Shown here: positions 60,659 to 64,000 of the stretch, one piece after another | Layout: every line of letters starts with the position of its first letter | How positions within the stretch are numbered: position 1 is the first letter of the stretch | DNA from: Endozoicomonas euniceicola | GTDB taxonomy: Bacteria; Pseudomonadota; Gammaproteobacteria; Pseudomonadales; Endozoicomonadaceae | Assembly (NCBI RefSeq): GCF_025562755.1 | Contig: NZ_CP103300.1 | Span: forward strand, 4,651,001 to 4,715,000 | Length of the DNA stretch: 64,000 nt | Direction of reading: 5' to 3' | Made by a program: the position numbers and the translations under genes | The notes under the pieces: generated by a model | What the model saw: only the letters and a program-made list of their open reading frames with translations | Databases searched by the model: none | What the model was told of the DNA's origin: nothing

Positions 60659-61249
60659 ATGACTGTTTATTGTCCTGTGTGTAGAATGGATTTTAATCGC
60701 GTTAGATCCTTGACTCGGCATATGTATGCCTATCATATGGGTGAAAGACCTTATCAATGTGTTCTCTGCAGAAGCTGTTATCGCTATAGTAGAAACTTGT
60801 ATCGGCACATTCAATTGTCTCATAATCCTCGGGACGACGAACTTACATCTGGTGCACAAGCAACGATACAAACTCAACGTACGGAATCCTTACATGGTAT
60901 TGCAAATACCGTATTAACGGTAACCTCTTCCCTTGATACTGCAATTATCACAACAGTTCAAAGTCCTACATCCACGGTAGTCCCGACAACGTTCTCTCAA
61001 GCTTCCGGTACATTTACCTATCTTGAGCCGGGTGACCTGGTGCGAGATCCTGGTAATGAATGTCCTATTTGTTTTGATAGTTTAAGTGATGGAGAAACTA
61101 CAGCTACTCCATGCTGCGAAGCTAAATTCCACACTGCATGTCTTCTCAAGTTAAATCAAAATAGTCCCGGCACAGGATTTTATTGCCCGGCGTGTCGGCG
61201 AAAGCTTGCATTAGACAAAAAAACCGGCGTTATAGCTTGCTCTGACTGA
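60659..61249 (+). CDS. Eukaryote-like protein with two C2H2 zinc fingers and a RING-type finger
   Basis: The 196-residue protein starts MTVYCPVCRMDFNRVRSLTRHMY. It has two C2H2 fingers (CPVC..HMYAYH and CVLC..HIQLSH, about residues 5-50). A Thr/Ser-rich middle follows, then a RING finger (CPICFDSLSDGE, PCC, FHTACLL, YCPACRRKL, about residues 140-185). The Cys/His spacing fits a RING E3 ubiquitin ligase. Such architecture is eukaryotic; in symbionts it suggests an effector acquired from a host or virus. ATG 60659 lies 8 nt after AAAGG. Confidence 0.8.
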   Translation: MTVYCPVCRMDFNRVRSLTRHMYAYHMGERPYQCVLCRSCYRYSRNLYRHIQLSHNPRDDELTSGAQATIQTQRTESLHGIANTVLTVTSSLDTAIITTVQSPTSTVVPTTFSQASGTFTYLEPGDLVRDPGNECPICFDSLSDGETTATPCCEAKFHTACLLKLNQNSPGTGFYCPACRRKLALDKKTGVIACSD

Positions 61250-61736
61250 TCAGTTTATTCTTGAGATACCTTCACTTGCCAGGGTAGAAGCTGTTCCGGT
61301 TTCTCAGCTGTGTCGGCATAGAGTGCGGAGCTGAGCATCTGCGTGACCAGAACGCAGTCAGAAACATTCTTGCGGTCGGGCATGGCCGTCTAGCTGTAGG
61401 AATCCCCGTCCTTTAGCTATCTCTTTACCACATCATCGCTGACCATTTGATCGGCTGACGTTTTTTCATGCCACACCTCACCGCCAGTCTGTTTGCGGTT
61501 ATAAGGCAAAATGAGTGCTTCCCGTATCTGGATCAGTCTGACTGCTACAAACATCAGTATCACGGCCATTCGCTCAAGGTTATCAGCGCTTTGCATACGC
61601 TGACCCGAAAGTACGTTCCGCCCATTGCTCAGGAGGTAATGGCAACATGATCTTGACTCATCACTGAAAAGGATAAGTCAAGATTAGGATTTGCGATAAA
61701 GAGATAGCTCTGCCAGGGGGGCGGTTAAACAGACGA
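61250..61736. other. Repeat-bearing flank downstream of the C2H2/RING gene
   Basis: It contains the motif AGCTATCTCTTTA (61415-61427) with CATCATCGCTGACCA following, and the inverted copy GATAAAGAGATAGCT (61695-61709). A 60-codon frame at 61468-61650 has no ribosome site and looks like a piece of a decayed transposase. No intact gene. Confidence 0.45.
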
Positions 61737-62147
61737 TCAGGCTTCAACGACTTCATAACTGTGGCTGATTTCAACACCGCCTTTGCCCAGCATAATGGAA
61801 ACCGAGCAGTATTTGTCGGCAGACAGGTCGATGGCACGTTTTACCTGTGATTCTTTAAGGTCTCTGCCCGTCACTACAAAGTGCAGGTGAATGCGGGTAT
61901 AAACCGCTGGCACTGAGTCGGCACGTTCAGCCTTGATCTCGACTTTGCAGTCAGACACACTCTGGCGGGACTTCCTCAGAATTCTCACCACATCCACTGA
62001 TGAGCAGCCCCCTACCCCCATTAATACCATCTCCATGGGAGAGGGCGCTGATTTATCATCCGATTTTGCATCCATAACGACAGAGTGGTTACTGTCGGTG
62101 AGACCCAGAAAGCGATAATCGCCAACCCATTTTACCTGCGCTTGCAT
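61737..62147 (-). CDS. OsmC-family protein (YhfA-like)
   Basis: The 136-residue protein has MEMVLMGVGGCSSVDVVRILRKSRQ, with the conserved Cys in GGCSSVD. It also has IHLHFVVTGRDLKESQVKRAIDLSADKYCSVSIMLGKGGVEI, with the second conserved Cys in KYCS. OsmC/Ohr proteins are thiol peroxidases; this subgroup (E. coli YhfA) has no proven substrate. A standalone gene. Confidence 0.9.
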   Translation of the reverse strand: MQAQVKWVGDYRFLGLTDSNHSVVMDAKSDDKSAPSPMEMVLMGVGGCSSVDVVRILRKSRQSVSDCKVEIKAERADSVPAVYTRIHLHFVVTGRDLKESQVKRAIDLSADKYCSVSIMLGKGGVEISHSYEVVEA

Positions 62148-62395
62148 TGAATTATTCCTTAAATAAAGATTTCAAACCGGATGTAAAACTGGTATCTACA
62201 TTACAACCGGAGACCAACTGCGAAGGGTATAGGGAAAAATTAACCGGAACAAGCAAAGTGCAAGAGTTGAATTTTATGCGTTGATTATAATCATGTCACC
62301 ATGTCCTGATAAATAGCGCCGTTATTTTTGACACGACAGTCAATGATGGCGTTGTTAAGGATTAACTTCTGGTTTGAACTGACCGGTACTGAATT

Positions 62396-63094
62396 GTGTT
62401 TCGAATATTACAGCGTATATTTTCACAGAGAGGCATACAGGCCACCTCATTACCATTGGGTGGAATGATAAGACTGTACACCTGTGACAGGCCTGGTCTG
62501 AATATCCAAAATCTTGCGATTGAGGCTTACGGTCACTACATCCCTGAGCAATATGTACAGGGAAGGGCTGCTGACGATAGTTGTTTGAGATCGACAAACG
62601 CTTTTGATGTACCCGCATCAATGTTATTTGATGTGCCTGCCGAGACGACTCTGTTTTTCTACTGCCCCCATGGAAGCACGCTAGATTGTTGGTTGAGCAT
62701 GGTTATAACGTGCCAATACCCTTATTTTGAGGTTTGCCTGCCGGGACAGAAAGTGGTTAATTACTTCCTGGAAGCCGCCTTTGTTAATAAAAAGGGGCCG
62801 AGGAATAATGATGAGCGAATAAAGAAAACTTTGAAGTGGTCAGCCACCTGTATTGAGCCAGTTCCTCACCATCCGTTCCTTAATTTCGATATTGTTACTA
62901 TAGAACCAGGTTATAAAATAGAGCTTTCTAGCTTACTCCGTACTTTGCATTTGTCGGGGCATGTTTATCAAAGAGTTCACTGTGTCTTTTGTCGTTGCAG
63001 GAAGGGCGAAAAGGATTTCGTCTATGAACCTGGCTTTAAGCGTCACCCGGGCTTTCGGGGTGTACCCGGCTTGTCAAAAAAATCTCCGTCCTGA
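62396..63094 (+). CDS. Hypothetical protein, 3' end probably altered by an IS fragment
   Basis: The 232-residue frame begins MFRILQRIF and contains DVPAETTLFFYCPHGSTLDC and VVNYFLEAAFVNKKG. The PHG segment is reminiscent of the Stv-type putative adhesin domain of secreted proteins, but this is a weak resemblance. The last about 15 residues overlap the convergent ISKra4-type fragment, so the native C-terminus may be lost. No good ribosome site is visible. Confidence 0.45.
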   Translation: MFRILQRIFSQRGIQATSLPLGGMIRLYTCDRPGLNIQNLAIEAYGHYIPEQYVQGRAADDSCLRSTNAFDVPASMLFDVPAETTLFFYCPHGSTLDCWLSMVITCQYPYFEVCLPGQKVVNYFLEAAFVNKKGPRNNDERIKKTLKWSATCIEPVPHHPFLNFDIVTIEPGYKIELSSLLRTLHLSGHVYQRVHCVFCRCRKGEKDFVYEPGFKRHPGFRGVPGLSKKSPS

Positions 63095-63512
63095 TTTGTA
63101 TAGCTGGAGGCAAGCCACTTAAAGATGTCATCTCAGGTAGGTTACAGGCCTTTTCGTCCTTACCAAAGCACTCTTTGTCGGCATCTGTGATGTATTCACA
63201 GAGGTGATAATAATCCACCGGAAAATGCCTTTGACCAGCAAAGACTCGATCGGTCTGGCTGGCAATCCATTTGGCTCCATCACTGACGCAATGAATCGAC
63301 GACTGTCGGTTTAGACCCTGCTCTATGGGGCAACTTAACCATTGATCTCCTGCTTTATCAGGCTCTCCCATAACAACAATTCCAGGCAGGTGCCGCCAGG
63401 GGAACACTTTTAATTGCACCCTACTGTAAACCTGTGGACCATCAAGGCCGGCAGGTGGCAGGTATTTTTCATTGGTAGACTGTTCATGGCTGACTATATT
63501 TGCTGGTGGCAA
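63070..63512 (-). pseudogene. ISKra4-type transposase fragment
   Basis: The frame encodes VYSRVQLKVFPWRHLPG, then GEPDKAGDQWLSCPIEQGL, IHCVSDGAKWIASQTDRVF and FPVDYYHLCEYI, an internal part of an ISKra4-family transposase. Both the N-terminal and C-terminal parts are missing. It sits between the hypothetical gene and sodC. Confidence 0.7.
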
Positions 63513-63529
63513 TCAAAAAGAGGTTGGCT

Positions 63530-64000
63530 ATGAAAGTCACCAATCTGTATCTGCCCTTGTCTATACCTTTCAGGGCTTCGTTGCTTACCGCTGTCATTCT
63601 GGCGGGATGTTCTTCTGATAATTCAGTGGAGGTCGTTATTAACCGGGTAACGCCTGAGGGGGTTGGCCCTGAGCTTGGCACCGTTACTCTGCAAGACGTG
63701 TCGGACGGGTTACAAATTACACCTGACCTGCACGACCTTGTGCCGGGCGAACACGGTTTTCATGTTCACGAAAATCCGTCCTGTGAACCGGCTGAAAAGG
63801 ACGGCACCATGGTCGCCGCTCTGGCAGCAGGTGGGCACTATGACCCTGATCACACCGGTCAGCATGCTGGGCCTGATGGTAATGGTCATAAAGGAGATCT
63901 TCCGGTCCTTGTGGTTGATGAAAAAGGGTTTGCCAAGTCACCCGTAGTCGCAAAACGTTTAAAACTGTCAGACGTCAAAGGTCGTTCATTGATGATTCAT
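63530..64000 (+). CDS. sodC: Cu/Zn superoxide dismutase SodC (cut by window end)
   Basis: 157 codons are visible. A lipoprotein signal (LTAVILAGC) is followed by GPELGTVTLQDVSDGLQITPDLHDLVPGEHGFHVHENPSCEP, with copper-ligand His in HVHE, then AGGHYDPDHTGQH and GHKGDLPVL with zinc and copper ligands. It is a periplasmic or outer-membrane-anchored dismutase that removes superoxide. AAAAGAGG lies upstream of ATG 63530. Confidence 0.94.
   Translation, partial: MKVTNLYLPLSIPFRASLLTAVILAGCSSDNSVEVVINRVTPEGVGPELGTVTLQDVSDGLQITPDLHDLVPGEHGFHVHENPSCEPAEKDGTMVAALAAGGHYDPDHTGQHAGPDGNGHKGDLPVLVVDEKGFAKSPVVAKRLKLSDVKGRSLMIH

Overview
The window reads as the chromosome of a Gammaproteobacterium. The core genes lptD-surA-pdxA-(rsmA)-apaH, amgK-murU, pilC, zapE, zapG, trxB, cysZ, hinT and sodC fit this. 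The mix of host-interaction-like genes (a C2H2/RING zinc-finger protein, a papain-like protein, many exported unknowns) and IS debris suggests an animal-associated Oceanospirillales such as Endozoicomonas. That assignment is inference; no rRNA gene is present.

Left flank (1-1838): the N-terminal part of an AraC-type regulator, diverging from a lipoprotein esterase with a starch-binding-like domain.

Centre (1839-34420): one complete 32.6-kb Tn7-like transposon. It is bounded by a perfect 5-bp target duplication (AGAGC), by 29-bp inverted ends agreeing at 27 of 29 positions, and by three TnsB-type sites at each end (spaced on the left, packed at 20-bp intervals on the right). The right end carries tnsA-tnsB-tnsC-tnsD. 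The left part carries a stripped type I-C CRISPR effector (cas5-cas8c with internal cas11c-cas7, no cas3/cas1/cas2/cas4), a nine-repeat array whose last repeats are degenerate, and a short second TniQ. This is the gene content of a type I-C CRISPR-associated transposon (CAST) with two target selectors: TnsD, probably for a fixed site after pilC, and TniQ plus Cascade for guided transposition. Near the left end sits a small operon ending in a truncated TnsB-like DDE domain that has lost its first catalytic Asp.

Cargo: a short CstA-type transporter, then a large Ter stress system. It comprises a CaCA exchanger, TerB, HAD phosphatase, three TerD-type proteins, TerA, a DUF4236 protein, three TerY VWA proteins, a PP2C phosphatase, a kinase with zinc ribbon, and a glycine-rich membrane protein with an FHA-like tail. 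An IS66 element has landed directly behind tnsD, and decayed transposase pieces lie beside the Ter block.

Right flank (34421-64000): pilC, whose stop codon is 7 nt from the transposon, then housekeeping genes on the minus strand (apaH, rsmA, pdxA, surA, lptD; apaG is absent), divergent amgK-murU-djlA-like, and an accessory zone. The accessory zone contains an exported HAD-like protein lacking its nucleophile, a secreted-protein gene broken by a tnpB-less IS200/IS605-type remnant, an SDR, MATE, zapE, zapG, a papain-like protein, trxB, cysZ, hinT, a eukaryote-like C2H2/RING gene between repeated sequences, an OsmC protein, an ISKra4-type fragment and the start of sodC. Heptanucleotide (AACAGCC/GCTGTTA) and GTTGGG palindromic repeats mark several intergenic gaps.
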